A DNA stretch of 64,000 nucleotides from Rothia sp. HMSC078H08 (GCF_001808955.1 NZ_KV795243.1:11038-75037); one strand, 5' to 3'; shown: positions 53,232 through 61,454, counted from the first letter of the stretch. Translations and numbers: made by a program. The notes: generated from the sequence alone by a model not told the origin.

Positions 53232-54050
53232 ATGTCCGCAATGATTAACCGCCGTACCGTCCTCGCAGGCTCCGCATTCACCGGCCTGGCTGCACTGCTC
53301 GCAGCGTGCGGCTCCAACGGCAGCAGCACCGCATCCAGCACCAACAAGCTGGAGGCTATCAAGTCTGCCGGCAAGATTCGTGTGGGCCTGGAGGGCACCT
53401 ACCGCCCCTTCTCCTTCCACGACTCGAACGGCACCCTGGTCGGCTTCGAGAAGGAAATCGCCGACCTGATCGCTAAGGACCTGGGCGTGACCGCCGAGTT
53501 CATCGAGACCCCCTGGGATTCGCTGATTGCTGGCGTGGACGCTGACCGCTACGACATCGTCATCAACAACGTTTCTGCAACCGATGAGCGTAAGCAGAAG
53601 TACGACTTCTCCGTACCCTACCTGTACTCCGAGCCGAAGATTGCCGTGAAGAAGGATTCTTCCCTGCAGAACGTAAGCGAGATTTCCGGTCACTCCTCGG
53701 CGCAGTCTGAGACCTCGAACTTCCGCAAGATGGTGGAGGCGAAGGGCGCCTCGATTGTGGTTGTTTCCGGTTTCGATGAGGCTATCGAACAGGTCCTCTC
53801 GGGCCGTGCAGAGATGACCGCGAACGACTCCGTGTCCTTCGCTGAGTACCTCAAGGAGCACCCGAACGCTAACCTGCGCCTGCTCTCCGGTGACCTGGGC
53901 ACCGGAAGCAACTCCTCCATCCTGATGGCTAAGGGCCAGGACGCCCTGCGTAACGCTATCGACGAGTCGCTGAAGAAGCACCTGCAGAACGGTGACATCA
54001 AGGCGATTTACGAGAAGTACGTGGGCGAAGACCTCTCCCCGAAGAACTAA
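53232..54050 (+). CDS. Amino-acid ABC transporter substrate-binding lipoprotein
   Basis: The 272-residue protein has a lipoprotein signal with NRRTVLAGSAF (Tat-like) and lipobox LLAAC at Cys26. The mature protein is a family-3 polar amino-acid receptor: GKIRVGLEGTYRPFSFHDSNG, DLGVTAEFIETPWDSLIAGVDADR, YDFSVPYLYSEPKIAV and a C-terminal IKAIYEKYVG. The NNVSATDERKQKYDFS region resembles cystine/glutamine-type receptors, but the substrate is not certain. It is the first gene of a three-gene operon. Confidence 0.92.
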   Translation: MSAMINRRTVLAGSAFTGLAALLAACGSNGSSTASSTNKLEAIKSAGKIRVGLEGTYRPFSFHDSNGTLVGFEKEIADLIAKDLGVTAEFIETPWDSLIAGVDADRYDIVINNVSATDERKQKYDFSVPYLYSEPKIAVKKDSSLQNVSEISGHSSAQSETSNFRKMVEAKGASIVVVSGFDEAIEQVLSGRAEMTANDSVSFAEYLKEHPNANLRLLSGDLGTGSNSSILMAKGQDALRNAIDESLKKHLQNGDIKAIYEKYVGEDLSPKN

Positions 54051-54079
54051 TACTTTCTATAAGGAGCTGAGTTCCGTTC

Positions 54080-54754
54080 ATGGAACGCTACCTGAATCTT
54101 TGGGCTGAGTCCCTGCCTCAGCTGCTGGGCTCGACCCTGGCAGTGACCATTCCGCTATCGCTCATCTCCTTCGCGCTGGCGCTGCTGGTGGGCATCATCT
54201 CCGCCGGCGCGCGCACGAGCCGCTTCGCCCCGGTGAACTGGCTGGCGTGGCTGTATATCTGGGTTTTCCGTGGCACCCCGCTGCTGGTGCAGCTGTTCAT
54301 CGTCTTCTACGGCTTGCCGAAGGTTGGTATCGCCCTGGACGTGTGGAGTGCCGCGATCATCACGATGAGCCTGCACACCGGCGCGTACGTGGCGGAAACC
54401 TTCCGTTCCGCGGTGGCGGCTATTCCGCGCGGCCAGTTTGAGGCGGCGGCAACCCTGAACTTCACCCGCATGCAGACCCTGCGCCACGTGGTTATTCCGC
54501 AGGCGGTGCGCATTGCTCTGCCGAACCTGGGCAACAACTTCATCGACCTGATTAAGGGCACTTCGCTGGTGTCGGTCATTTCGATGGTTGACCTGTTCCA
54601 GACCGGCAAGCAGATCGCGTCGCGTACCTTCGAGCCGCTGGCAATGTACTCCGAAGTCGCCATCATTTACCTGGTGATTTTCACTCTGCTGACCGCCGCG
54701 CAGTCGGCGCTGGAGAAGTACAGCAACCGTTACGTGAGGAGCAACAATGCTTAG
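54080..54754 (+). CDS. Amino-acid ABC transporter permease
   Basis: The 224-residue protein is a HisM-type permease with five helices. It has YIWVFRGTPLLVQLFIVFYGLP and the EAA loop EAAATLNFTRMQTLRHVVIPQAVRIALPNLGN that contacts the ATPase. AAGGAG precedes the ATG. It lies 29 bases after the binding protein and overlaps the ATPase gene by eight bases, so all three are co-expressed. A single permease gene implies a homodimer. Confidence 0.95.
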   Translation: MERYLNLWAESLPQLLGSTLAVTIPLSLISFALALLVGIISAGARTSRFAPVNWLAWLYIWVFRGTPLLVQLFIVFYGLPKVGIALDVWSAAIITMSLHTGAYVAETFRSAVAAIPRGQFEAAATLNFTRMQTLRHVVIPQAVRIALPNLGNNFIDLIKGTSLVSVISMVDLFQTGKQIASRTFEPLAMYSEVAIIYLVIFTLLTAAQSALEKYSNRYVRSNNA

Positions 54755-55496
54755 CGTTGATTCCCTGTCGAAGAGCTTCGGTGAGACGCAGGTGCTCAAG
54801 AACATCAGCCTGGACATCCCCGACGGTGAGACCACGGTGATTCTGGGCCCCTCCGGTAGCGGTAAGTCGACTCTGCTGCGCTGCCTGAACCTGCTGGAAA
54901 CCCCGCAGTCCGGCACGCTCACCATTGACGACGCGCAGGTAGATTACAGCCAGAAGCTCACCGATGCGCAGGTGCGTGATATTCGCTCCCGTTCGGCGAT
55001 GGTGTTCCAGCAGTTCAACCTGTTCCCGAACTACACGGCGCTGAAGAACGTGGCGCTCGCCCCGACCCTGAACGGCACCCTGAGTGCTCAGCAGGCGCAG
55101 GAGCGTGCCCGCGAGCTGCTGGCGAAGGTGGGTCTTGCCGATAAGGTGGATTCCTACCCGGATGCCCTCTCGGGCGGTCAGCAGCAGCGTGTGGCGATTG
55201 CTCGCGCCCTGGCGTTGGAACCTTCCTACCTGCTCTTCGACGAGCCGACGAGCGCCCTGGACCCCGAGCTGGAGGCGGAGGTCATCCGCGTGCTCATGCA
55301 GCTGGCGAAGGAGGGCCGCTCCCTGGTCATCGTGACGCACAATATGGCGTTTGCGAAGAAGGTTGCGGACCGTATCGTGTTCCTGGAGAACGGTACCCTG
55401 CGCTATAACGGTGAGCCGAACGGCTTCTTCGCCTCGGATGATGAGCGCATCCGCAAGTTCCTGACCGTGTACGACAGCACCGAGTACACGATTTAG
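54747..55496 (+). CDS. Amino-acid ABC transporter ATPase
   Basis: The 249-residue protein has Walker A GPSGSGKST (near 35), the Q loop FQQFNLFPN, signature LSGGQQQR (near 140), Walker B LLFDEPTSALD and the switch His in VTHNM. It drives import with the permease and lipoprotein encoded just upstream. The C-terminus is the short type seen in polar amino-acid importers. Confidence 0.96.
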   Translation: MLSVDSLSKSFGETQVLKNISLDIPDGETTVILGPSGSGKSTLLRCLNLLETPQSGTLTIDDAQVDYSQKLTDAQVRDIRSRSAMVFQQFNLFPNYTALKNVALAPTLNGTLSAQQAQERARELLAKVGLADKVDSYPDALSGGQQQRVAIARALALEPSYLLFDEPTSALDPELEAEVIRVLMQLAKEGRSLVIVTHNMAFAKKVADRIVFLENGTLRYNGEPNGFFASDDERIRKFLTVYDSTEYTI

Positions 55497-55513
55497 CCGT
55501 ACTGCATATAGTA

Positions 55514-55572
55514 AATATGGGCTGTTTTCTGCCGTCAGATAAGCATCTGACCAGCGGAAACCAGCCCATATT
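55514..55572. terminator. Long inverted repeat between convergent genes
   Basis: AATATGGGCTG (55514-55524) pairs with CAGCCCATATT (55562-55572), with an inner GTCAGAT/ATCTGAC stem. It can stop transcription from both the ABC operon and the TRIC gene. Confidence 0.75.
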
Positions 55573-55595
55573 CTATATTCAGCATATATTGGCTT

Positions 55596-56387
55596 TTATT
55601 CCGAAAGCCCCTTAGAGCGGCGGTACTCCTCCAGCTGCTCAGCGTTAATAACCTCAAGCTGCTCAGTGAGCGGCTCACCGGGCGACCAGCCCTCATTAGC
55701 GACGGTGCGGTCCTCCTGCTTACCAAAAGCGAAGAGACGCGGGCGAGGCACACGAAGCTCAGCCGGAGTGGTCGGCAGCTGCCAATTCTTCATATAGGAG
55801 AGCACACCCAGCACCAAACACAGCAGAATGGACAGACCCATCGCCAGGTTCGGGCGGTGGAATAGGCCGGTCACGAGGGCGGTCTCAGAGGCACCCACAA
55901 ACGCCACAGTAGCGTACAGGGAGTTACCACCAAAGATTGCCGGAATACGGTTGACCATGATGTCACGGATAACGCCGCCACCGACCGCGGTGGTCACACC
56001 CAGTGCGATAGCGGGCAGCCAGTGCAGACCCAGGTTCAGGGACTTGATGGTGCCGGTTGCCGCCCACGCGCCCATACCGATGAAGTCAATGATGAGCATG
56101 GTTCGGGTCGCCCACCGGGCACTCAAATCGATGCTGTACGCCAGAATCGAGGAGCCGATAGCACCCACCCAGTAGCCGCCGTCGGTGAGCGCCACGGGCA
56201 GGCCCGAGTTTAGTAGCACGTCACGAATCATGCCGCCGCCCATACCGCAGGCGACCGCGAGTAGCAGGAAGCCCACGATATCGAATCGGAAGGCGCGCGC
56301 CACAGCACCGCCGAGCAGGCCGTTAGCGACAACGGCGGCAATGTCGACGATGCGGAATACCTGATCGGGGTCAAAGAACTCGTGCAT
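55596..56387 (-). CDS. TRIC-type (UPF0126) cation channel protein
   Basis: The start at 56387 (MHEFFDPDQVF) has AGGAGA upstream; the frame is open further but that part has no membrane character or ribosome site. The 263-residue protein has seven helices in two repeats, each with the family signature: GMGGGMIRDVLL (near 49) and AVGGGVIRDIMV (near 137). Prokaryotic TRIC proteins are trimeric monovalent cation channels. A cytosolic tail of about 60 residues, rich in Arg/Glu, ends the protein. Confidence 0.92.
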   Translation of the reverse strand: MHEFFDPDQVFRIVDIAAVVANGLLGGAVARAFRFDIVGFLLLAVACGMGGGMIRDVLLNSGLPVALTDGGYWVGAIGSSILAYSIDLSARWATRTMLIIDFIGMGAWAATGTIKSLNLGLHWLPAIALGVTTAVGGGVIRDIMVNRIPAIFGGNSLYATVAFVGASETALVTGLFHRPNLAMGLSILLCLVLGVLSYMKNWQLPTTPAELRVPRPRLFAFGKQEDRTVANEGWSPGEPLTEQLEVINAEQLEEYRRSKGLSE

Positions 56388-56605
56388 GGGCGTTCTCCTG
56401 CGTACGTGATGCGTGTGCTGCGGGTGCCGGTAGGGGGAGGCGCGCGCAACGGGGGGGGGGTCGGGTGACGACGTTATCACCGCATCCGGCTCTGTCTGCC
56501 TGTGCGCGTACCTGAATTGGCACCGATTTATTGTAGACCCGCCGCCGCTCCTGCTCCTAGTTGAAAAGTGCTCATGACGAGCTCTGAGACGAGAAGGAGA
56601 AGCTT

Positions 56606-56836
56606 GTGGGCGCGCTAAAAGATGGGCGTAGAATGAGTGAATCTCCACCCCCCAAGGCCGTCATGATTGTTTTTGCGCTGGGTTCTTTCCAGTATGGTAG
56701 CGGCATCATTTCTTCGCTACTGTTGGCGTTGAGCCCCCTGAACGCGGTGGAGTCCATGACGGTGATGATGCTTGCCGGCACGGCGCTGTCGGCGCTCATG
56801 GTGTGGTTGCCTTCGCGTAGCCGGAACGCTCGCTAA
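56606..56836 (+). CDS. Small two-helix membrane protein, unknown function
   Basis: The GTG at 56606 has AGAAGGAGA at 56592-56600 as ribosome site. The 76-residue protein has a basic N-terminus, two helices (about 18-43 and 48-68) and a basic end PSRSRNAR. It lies about 40 bases before the next gene and may be co-transcribed with it. No family is recognised. Confidence 0.6.
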   Translation: MGALKDGRRMSESPPPKAVMIVFALGSFQYGSGIISSLLLALSPLNAVESMTVMMLAGTALSALMVWLPSRSRNAR

Positions 56837-56878
56837 GCTGGGACTAGACGAAATCTGCGTAAGGTGAAAGGAGCCGCT

Positions 56879-57508
56879 GTGGCGGTATCTCGCGACGAAG
56901 TTTTCGGGGTCCTGCAGGGAATCGTACCCCGTCTGGAGGAGGCGCTTCCCGGCTGGTCGGTGCGCCCCAACATTACGGGTACCGGCGCGGTGGGGCTCTA
57001 TCTGGACGGTCCCAATCTGCCCCTGGCCGGCGTGAACGTCGATGGTGAGTCGGTCGCGCGGCACCTGTGCGGTACGATTCAGACCGCTGACCGCGGCCTG
57101 CCGCAGGAGCTGGGGCAGGTGCGTTACCAGTACATCCTGGGTGTGAGCGTGGCGGAGCACGAGAGCGAGTACCCCGAGCCGGCCGACCTGGTGAGAGTGG
57201 GGGAACCGAGTTGGATTTCTGCGCTGAGGGCACTGGAGGCTCTAGTGGAGTCCGAGGGGCGTGAGGTGCTGTTCATCAGTCGCGGCGGGTACGTGCCCGG
57301 CCGCCGCGCCCTGGGTAAGCGCCGCGTGGCGCTACGCCGCGAGTTCTTTCCGGGTAAGCCCTGGCTGGGTTTGGGCACAATTGACTGGTGCGCGGGCGTG
57401 CGCTCGACCCCGGTGTACGCCGAGGACCTGGCGTCTCTGGTTGCCGCGGCGACGCGCCTGGCGAGTAGCTGGGATACCGCCCTGCGCACTGGCTCGGCGA
57501 CCAGCTGA
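56879..57508 (+). CDS. Protein of unknown function
   Basis: The start at GTG 56879 is supported by GAAAGGAG at 56866-56873; an in-frame GTG at 56864 would overlap that site. The 209-residue protein is soluble, with an alternating strand/helix pattern, GAVGLYLDGPNLPLAGVNVDGE near 40 and FISRGGYVPGRRALGKRRVALRREFFPGKPWLGLG near 135. I recognise no family. Codon use is host-like, so it is probably a real chromosomal gene. Confidence 0.65.
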   Translation: MAVSRDEVFGVLQGIVPRLEEALPGWSVRPNITGTGAVGLYLDGPNLPLAGVNVDGESVARHLCGTIQTADRGLPQELGQVRYQYILGVSVAEHESEYPEPADLVRVGEPSWISALRALEALVESEGREVLFISRGGYVPGRRALGKRRVALRREFFPGKPWLGLGTIDWCAGVRSTPVYAEDLASLVAAATRLASSWDTALRTGSATS

Positions 57509-57527
57509 AACAAAAGCAGGTACAACA

Positions 57528-57618
57528 AAGCGGCGCATCCGACCCGAAAAGGGAAGGATGTGCCGCTTCTGTGTAAGCTCTGACGCTTAGTGGGTTTAGC
57601 CCAGCGTCTCAGCCAGCT
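57528..57618 (-). repeat. Copy A of the ahpD 3' end plus terminator
   Basis: This 91-base segment matches 58178-58268 without gaps at about 90% identity (nine differences by eye). On the minus strand it encodes the residual end LAETLG of AhpD, a stop and the AhpD terminator. It has no AhpD gene attached and lies beyond the stop of the GNAT gene, so it is a remnant. Confidence 0.85.
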
Positions 57619-57658
57619 TGAACGAGTCAATCCGTATCAAGCCGCATGCGATATTGCC

Positions 57659-58099
57659 TTATCGATAGTATGCAAGGGTGATGCATCCTGCCGCCTCTAC
57701 GGGGGCGTAACCGTAGCGTTTGTAGAGCGCAATGGCGTGTTCACTAGCAACGTCGGTGGTAATGAGTCGCTGTCGGATGTCTTCTCGGTCAAAGTCATCA
57801 ATGGCACGCTTTAGAAGCGCAGAACCAATGCCCTGACGCTGGGCGTGCGGATGTACCAGAAGGTCCTGAATGTAGGCGATAGATTGACCGTCTCCGACGG
57901 CGCGTACTAGCCCGATGAGCCGTCCCGTTCCTTCAGGCGTTGTCTCTCGTGCGGTGTAGAGATAGCGTGAGCCTTCCAGCATCGGGAGGAGGCGTTCGGG
58001 CGTTTTGGTATAGGCGCTCCAGCCGACAGAATCGTAAAGCTCAGTGAGTTCTTCCACGCTGGGAAGGGGGCTGGTGGAGCCCAAAATACAGTACCGCAT
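57659..58099 (-). CDS. GNAT-family N-acetyltransferase inserted after ahpD
   Basis: The start at 58099 (MRYCILGSTS) is preferred; a TTG at 58120 is in frame, and neither has a ribosome site. A TATACA hexamer just upstream would allow a leaderless message. The 146-residue protein shows the GNAT core AYIQDLLVHPHAQRQGIGSALLKRAID (acetyl-CoA pyrophosphate loop) and ASEHAIALYKRYGY. It most resembles small-molecule or drug acetyltransferases, substrate unknown. It lies between two copies of the ahpD 3' end and terminator. Confidence 0.82.
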   Translation of the reverse strand: MRYCILGSTSPLPSVEELTELYDSVGWSAYTKTPERLLPMLEGSRYLYTARETTPEGTGRLIGLVRAVGDGQSIAYIQDLLVHPHAQRQGIGSALLKRAIDDFDREDIRQRLITTDVASEHAIALYKRYGYAPVEAAGCITLAYYR

Positions 58100-58177
58100 A
58101 CAGGCATTGTATAGCGCCAAATCGGAGGAGTTAGGAAACTGCCGCCCAACACGTTGCGGGGCTTGACGCGCACATAA

Positions 58178-58268
58178 AAGCGGCGCATCCGACCCGTGAA
58201 GGGAAGGATGCGCCGCTTCTGTGTGTGCTCTAACGCTTAGCGGGTTTAGCCCAGTGCCTCAGCCAGCT
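58178..58268 (-). repeat. Copy B: genuine 3' end of ahpD plus terminator
   Basis: This is the functional copy: the last residues of AhpD, its stop and the hairpin AGCGGCGCATCC (58179-58190) with GGATGCGCCGCT (58206-58217), which on the minus strand is followed by TTTT. The 91-base unit recurs at 57528-57618. Confidence 0.85.
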
Positions 58269-58776
58269 GAATGCCCTGTGCCACGCCACCGAGGGTTGCA
58301 GCAATACGGATCAGGTCATTGACCTGCTCCTTGGTTGCGCCCTCTTCGCGCAGGGTGTGCTCGTGAGCCTCAACGCAGTGGGAGCAGCCGTTGACTGCGG
58401 ATACTGCCAGTGCGAACATCTCGAAGTCCAGCTTCTCAATGCCACCGTTCTTGCCGATGATCTGCATGCGCAGGTTTGCACGCTGGTCATCGTATGCACC
58501 GTGCAGGAAGCCACGGGTGCGGTAGAAGATGTTGTTCATGCCCATGATGGTTGCAGCGCCCAGAGCAGCCTCGTAAGCGGTGTCGCTCAGGTGCTCCTTA
58601 GCCTCTGCAGCAATCTCAACAACAACAGAGTCAACCTTGGTTGCTGCTGCGGTTGCGAGGATTGCGCCCCAGAGCTGCTGCTCGGTCAGGGAGGTGATGC
58701 GGGGCAGGGAGGACAGGTTGAGGTTCATGTCCTTCGCGTAGGAAGGCAGAGCCGAACGCAGGTTATCGATGCTCAT
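58246..58776 (-). CDS. ahpD: Alkyl hydroperoxide reductase AhpD-type carboxymuconolactone decarboxylase family protein
   Basis: AhpD recycles oxidised AhpC in actinobacteria. The 176-residue protein contains the redox motif CSHCVEAHEHTLREEG (CxxC plus His) near residue 130, with the preceding EMFALAVSAVNG, and the usual all-helical pattern. It starts three bases after the ahpC stop, so the two genes form an operon. The C-terminus LAEALG lies inside the duplicated segment. Confidence 0.95.
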   Translation of the reverse strand: MSIDNLRSALPSYAKDMNLNLSSLPRITSLTEQQLWGAILATAAATKVDSVVVEIAAEAKEHLSDTAYEAALGAATIMGMNNIFYRTRGFLHGAYDDQRANLRMQIIGKNGGIEKLDFEMFALAVSAVNGCSHCVEAHEHTLREEGATKEQVNDLIRIAATLGGVAQGIQLAEALG

Positions 58777-58779
58777 GGA

Positions 58780-59361
58780 TTACTTCATCTCCTTGAATGC
58801 GTCGATGGTCGCTGCACCCTTCTGCCAGTTGCATGCGCACAGCTCGTCGGACTGCAGTGCGTCCAGCTGGCGGAGCACCTCGTCGGTGTTACGGCCGACG
58901 GAGTCAGCGGTAATGGAGACCGACTGGATGGTGTTGTGAGGGTCGATGATGAAGGTTGCGCGGTCTGCAACGCCGTCCTTGTTCAGGATGCCCAGTGCGC
59001 TAACCAGCTCACGCTTGAGGTCGGATGCCATGACGATGGGCAGGTCCAGGAGCTCTTCGTGGGAGCGGCGCCATGCGTAGTGGGTGTACTCGTTGTCAAC
59101 GGAAACACCGACCACCTGGGTGTCGCGTGCCTCGAACTCGTCAGCGAGCTTGCCGAATGCGGCAATCTCGGTGGGGCAAACGAAGGTGAAGTCCTTCGGC
59201 CAGAAGAAGACGACGCGCCAGGTGCCTTCGTCCAGACCCTCGGAGGAGACGGTGGTGAAGTAGTCTTCGGGCTTGGTTGCTTCGATGTCAGCCAGCTTGC
59301 CGGGGACAACGCCGGTGAGCTCGTATGCGGGGAACTGGTCGCCGATGGTCAGAACTGCCAT
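58780..59361 (-). CDS. ahpC: Peroxiredoxin AhpC
   Basis: AhpC reduces hydrogen peroxide, alkyl peroxides and peroxynitrite. The 193-residue protein is a typical two-Cys enzyme: peroxidatic Cys in KDFTFVCPTEIAAF, the Arg-containing active-site region, and resolving Cys in ELCACNWQKG near 170. It is followed directly by ahpD. A Fur/PerR-like palindrome lies upstream at 59450-59472. Confidence 0.96.
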   Translation of the reverse strand: MAVLTIGDQFPAYELTGVVPGKLADIEATKPEDYFTTVSSEGLDEGTWRVVFFWPKDFTFVCPTEIAAFGKLADEFEARDTQVVGVSVDNEYTHYAWRRSHEELLDLPIVMASDLKRELVSALGILNKDGVADRATFIIDPHNTIQSVSITADSVGRNTDEVLRQLDALQSDELCACNWQKGAATIDAFKEMK

Positions 59362-59449
59362 GGTGTTCTTCTTTCTGTTTCGTGCCGCGCGGATTCGTTG
59401 CGCGGCGCTTGTTCTAAGTGGTGCCCAATGGGCGGGCTCGATAAATATT

Positions 59450-59472
59450 TTATTATGAATAATTCATAATAA
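59450..59472. promoter_or_regulatory. Fur/PerR-like palindrome upstream of ahpC
   Basis: Perfect 11-bp arms (59450-59460 and 59462-59472) around one base give TTATTATGAAT-A-ATTCATAATAA. The sequence resembles Fur/PerR boxes and lies about 90 bases before ahpC. Peroxide-responsive control by a FurA/PerR-type repressor is the likely meaning. Confidence 0.6.
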
Positions 59473-59611
59473 TCAAGTAGCCTTGGATTAAAACCCGAAG
59501 GTTTAAGTATGATATGCATCACCAAACATTCCGGGGCGTTCAAAAATCTTCCCCCGTGCAAATATCCATGCGCAAATCCCACCTACAAACCCCAGGGGTT
59601 AAGCTCGAATC

Positions 59612-60271
59612 ATGACCCCCGAACACAATGACTTCTTAGAACACAGTGACTTCTTAGAACACAGCGAATATGTAGAGCCCAACCAGCCCGAACTCATTAC
59701 CGAACGCCTCACCCTGCGCCACCTACGCGAAGCGGACATCCCCGACATCGTGGAATCCTGCCGCGACGAAGAAACCCTCCGCTACACCCGCATTCCCTTG
59801 AACTACACGCGCGCTGACGCCGAGGACTACCTGCTCACCACCATCCGACAGATTGCCGCCGGGCAGATTCAGCGTTGGGCGATTGACGCCTCCGGCGTGT
59901 TTGCCGGAACCATTGAATTGCGCTTGGCTGACGGTACCCCCGAAAGCCCCGGAACCCGCGCCGAACTGGGGTTCTACACCGCCCCGAAAGCGCGCGGCAG
60001 GGGCTACATGACCGAGGCACTGCGAGCCGTCCTCGGCTACGCCTTCGACCCGCTCGGACTGGGCCTCGAACGCGTGCGCTGGACCGCCCTGGCGGGTAAC
60101 GAGCCCTCAGAGCGTGTGGCGGTCAAGGCGGGTTTCACCGGCATCTACGACGATATTGACCCAAACTCCGGCCGCCCCGACGAGAACGGCCACCCGGTGC
60201 AGCACCGGGTGCGCCGCGCCGATATGACCCGCGCTCAGTTCGCGGCACTCTGGGCGGACCCGCGGGGTTAA
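59612..60271 (+). CDS. GNAT-family N-acetyltransferase (RimJ/RimL type)
   Basis: The 219-residue protein begins with a repeated hexapeptide region (EHNDFL, EHSDFL, EHSEYV), then the RimJ/L-type core: ELITERLTLRHLREADIPDIVES, AELGFYTAPKARGRGYMTEALRAVLGYAF (acetyl-CoA loop) and WTALAGNEPSERVAVKAGFTG. Such enzymes acetylate protein N-termini or small molecules. The N-terminal repeats correspond to three 18-base units (59621-59674). The terminator is at 60288. Confidence 0.88.
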   Translation: MTPEHNDFLEHSDFLEHSEYVEPNQPELITERLTLRHLREADIPDIVESCRDEETLRYTRIPLNYTRADAEDYLLTTIRQIAAGQIQRWAIDASGVFAGTIELRLADGTPESPGTRAELGFYTAPKARGRGYMTEALRAVLGYAFDPLGLGLERVRWTALAGNEPSERVAVKAGFTGIYDDIDPNSGRPDENGHPVQHRVRRADMTRAQFAALWADPRG

Positions 60272-60287
60272 CCCGCGCACAGCATAG

Positions 60288-60335
60288 GGGCGCGCCGGGT
60301 GCTTCCTCGTAGTGAGGAGAGCATCCGGCGCGCCC
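60288..60335. terminator. Long bidirectional terminator
   Basis: Outer arms 60288-60303 and 60320-60335 (16 bp, one wobble) and inner TCCTC/GAGGA make a hairpin of about 21 bp between convergent genes. Confidence 0.8.
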
Positions 60336-60354
60336 TAAATAAAGACTGGGGAGG

Positions 60355-60696
60355 CTACCTGATGCCGAAGCCGCGGAACGAGCCGGACGGCTCCTCCCAC
60401 CCGACGAGAACCTCATCCACGCGGCCCGCGGTATCGTCGCCGCGCAGAATATCCACCAGGCGAGCGCAGGAGGCGGCCGTCCCCTCCGCAATCACCTTGA
60501 CGCGCCCGTCGTCGAGGTTCTCGGCGTACCCGGTCAGGCCCAGCGGCTTGGCGGTGCCGGCGCACCACCAGCGGAAGCCCACGCCCTGCACCTTGCCGCT
60601 CACGAAAGCGACGAGGCGGATTTCGGCGGGCTCTGCCGGGGTTCGGTCGGTGAAGAAATCAAAGAAACCCACGAGTGCCTCCTTGGGGGTGTTCAT
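60355..60696 (-). CDS. Acylphosphatase
   Basis: The 113-residue protein contains the acylphosphatase signature VSGKVQGVGFRWW, with the phosphate-binding Arg, and GYAENLDDGRVKVIAEG with the catalytic Asn. It hydrolyses carboxyl-phosphate bonds. The first 18 or so residues (MNTPKEALVGFFDFFTDR) precede the conserved domain, so the true start may be further in. No strong ribosome site is seen. Confidence 0.9.
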   Translation of the reverse strand: MNTPKEALVGFFDFFTDRTPAEPAEIRLVAFVSGKVQGVGFRWWCAGTAKPLGLTGYAENLDDGRVKVIAEGTAASCARLVDILRGDDTAGRVDEVLVGWEEPSGSFRGFGIR

Positions 60697-60764
60697 CGTG
60701 TGGTGAGCTCATTCTCCTGACTTGGCGGGTAAGGAGTGTGGCCCGGGCAGGATGCGGGTTTTTG

Positions 60765-61454
60765 CTAGCGTAGCGAGGTTCCCGCCGGTGCGGCGGCGAG
60801 CGCCTCAGCCACGGGGGTGGAGCCATTGCGGAAGGGAATGGCCTTGCCAATGGTCGAGTCATCGGCCACGGTCGCGGTGAGCACGCGGGCCACGGTAGCA
60901 CGTGAGGTGTCCGAAGAGTCTCCGTTGTGCGCCGGTGCGGTGGTCACCTCGATGCCGCCCTCATCCTCCAGGGTGAGAGTGCCAGGGCCCAGAATCGTGA
61001 AGTCCAAGCCGGAGGAGCGTAGGTACTCGTCAGCGGCGGCCTTCGCCTCGGCGTAGGCGTAGAAACCGTGGTCGGAAGGGACTCCGTGGTCGGCTCCGGC
61101 ACCCAGGTACGAGACCATAATGTAGCGTTTTACGCCGGCTGCCTGCGCCGCATCCATGGAGCGGATGGCGGCGTCGCGGTCGATGGCATAGGTGCGTTCG
61201 GGACCGCCCACGCCGCCCGCGCCAGCAGACCAGATGAGCACCTCGGTCCCCAGGCGGGCGAAAAGCTCAGTCATCTGCTCGACACTCAACGAGGCGATAT
61301 CAACGACCTCGGGAGTTGCGCCGCGTGCCATAAGGTCGGCACTCTGCGATTCGGCACGGATGATGCCGGTCACCTGATGGCCGGCATCAACCAGCATGGG
61401 TTCGGCCAGCAGCGCGACCTTGCCGTGACCGCCAATAATTGTTACTCGTGCCAT
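60765..61454 (-). CDS. NAD(P)-binding oxidoreductase-like protein (atypical SDR)
   Basis: The 229-residue protein starts with the Rossmann motif TIIGGHGKVALLAEPML and continues with LIWSAGAGG, MDAAQAAGVKRYIMVSYLGAG, and AKAAADEYLRSSGLDFTILGPGTLTLED. This is the NAD(P)H-binding family near YwnB/HSCARG, used as redox sensors or flavin/quinone reductases. A catalytic Tyr-x3-Lys is replaced by YAEAKAAADEYL. AGGAG precedes the ATG. Confidence 0.88.
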   Translation of the reverse strand: MARVTIIGGHGKVALLAEPMLVDAGHQVTGIIRAESQSADLMARGATPEVVDIASLSVEQMTELFARLGTEVLIWSAGAGGVGGPERTYAIDRDAAIRSMDAAQAAGVKRYIMVSYLGAGADHGVPSDHGFYAYAEAKAAADEYLRSSGLDFTILGPGTLTLEDEGGIEVTTAPAHNGDSSDTSRATVARVLTATVADDSTIGKAIPFRNGSTPVAEALAAAPAGTSLR

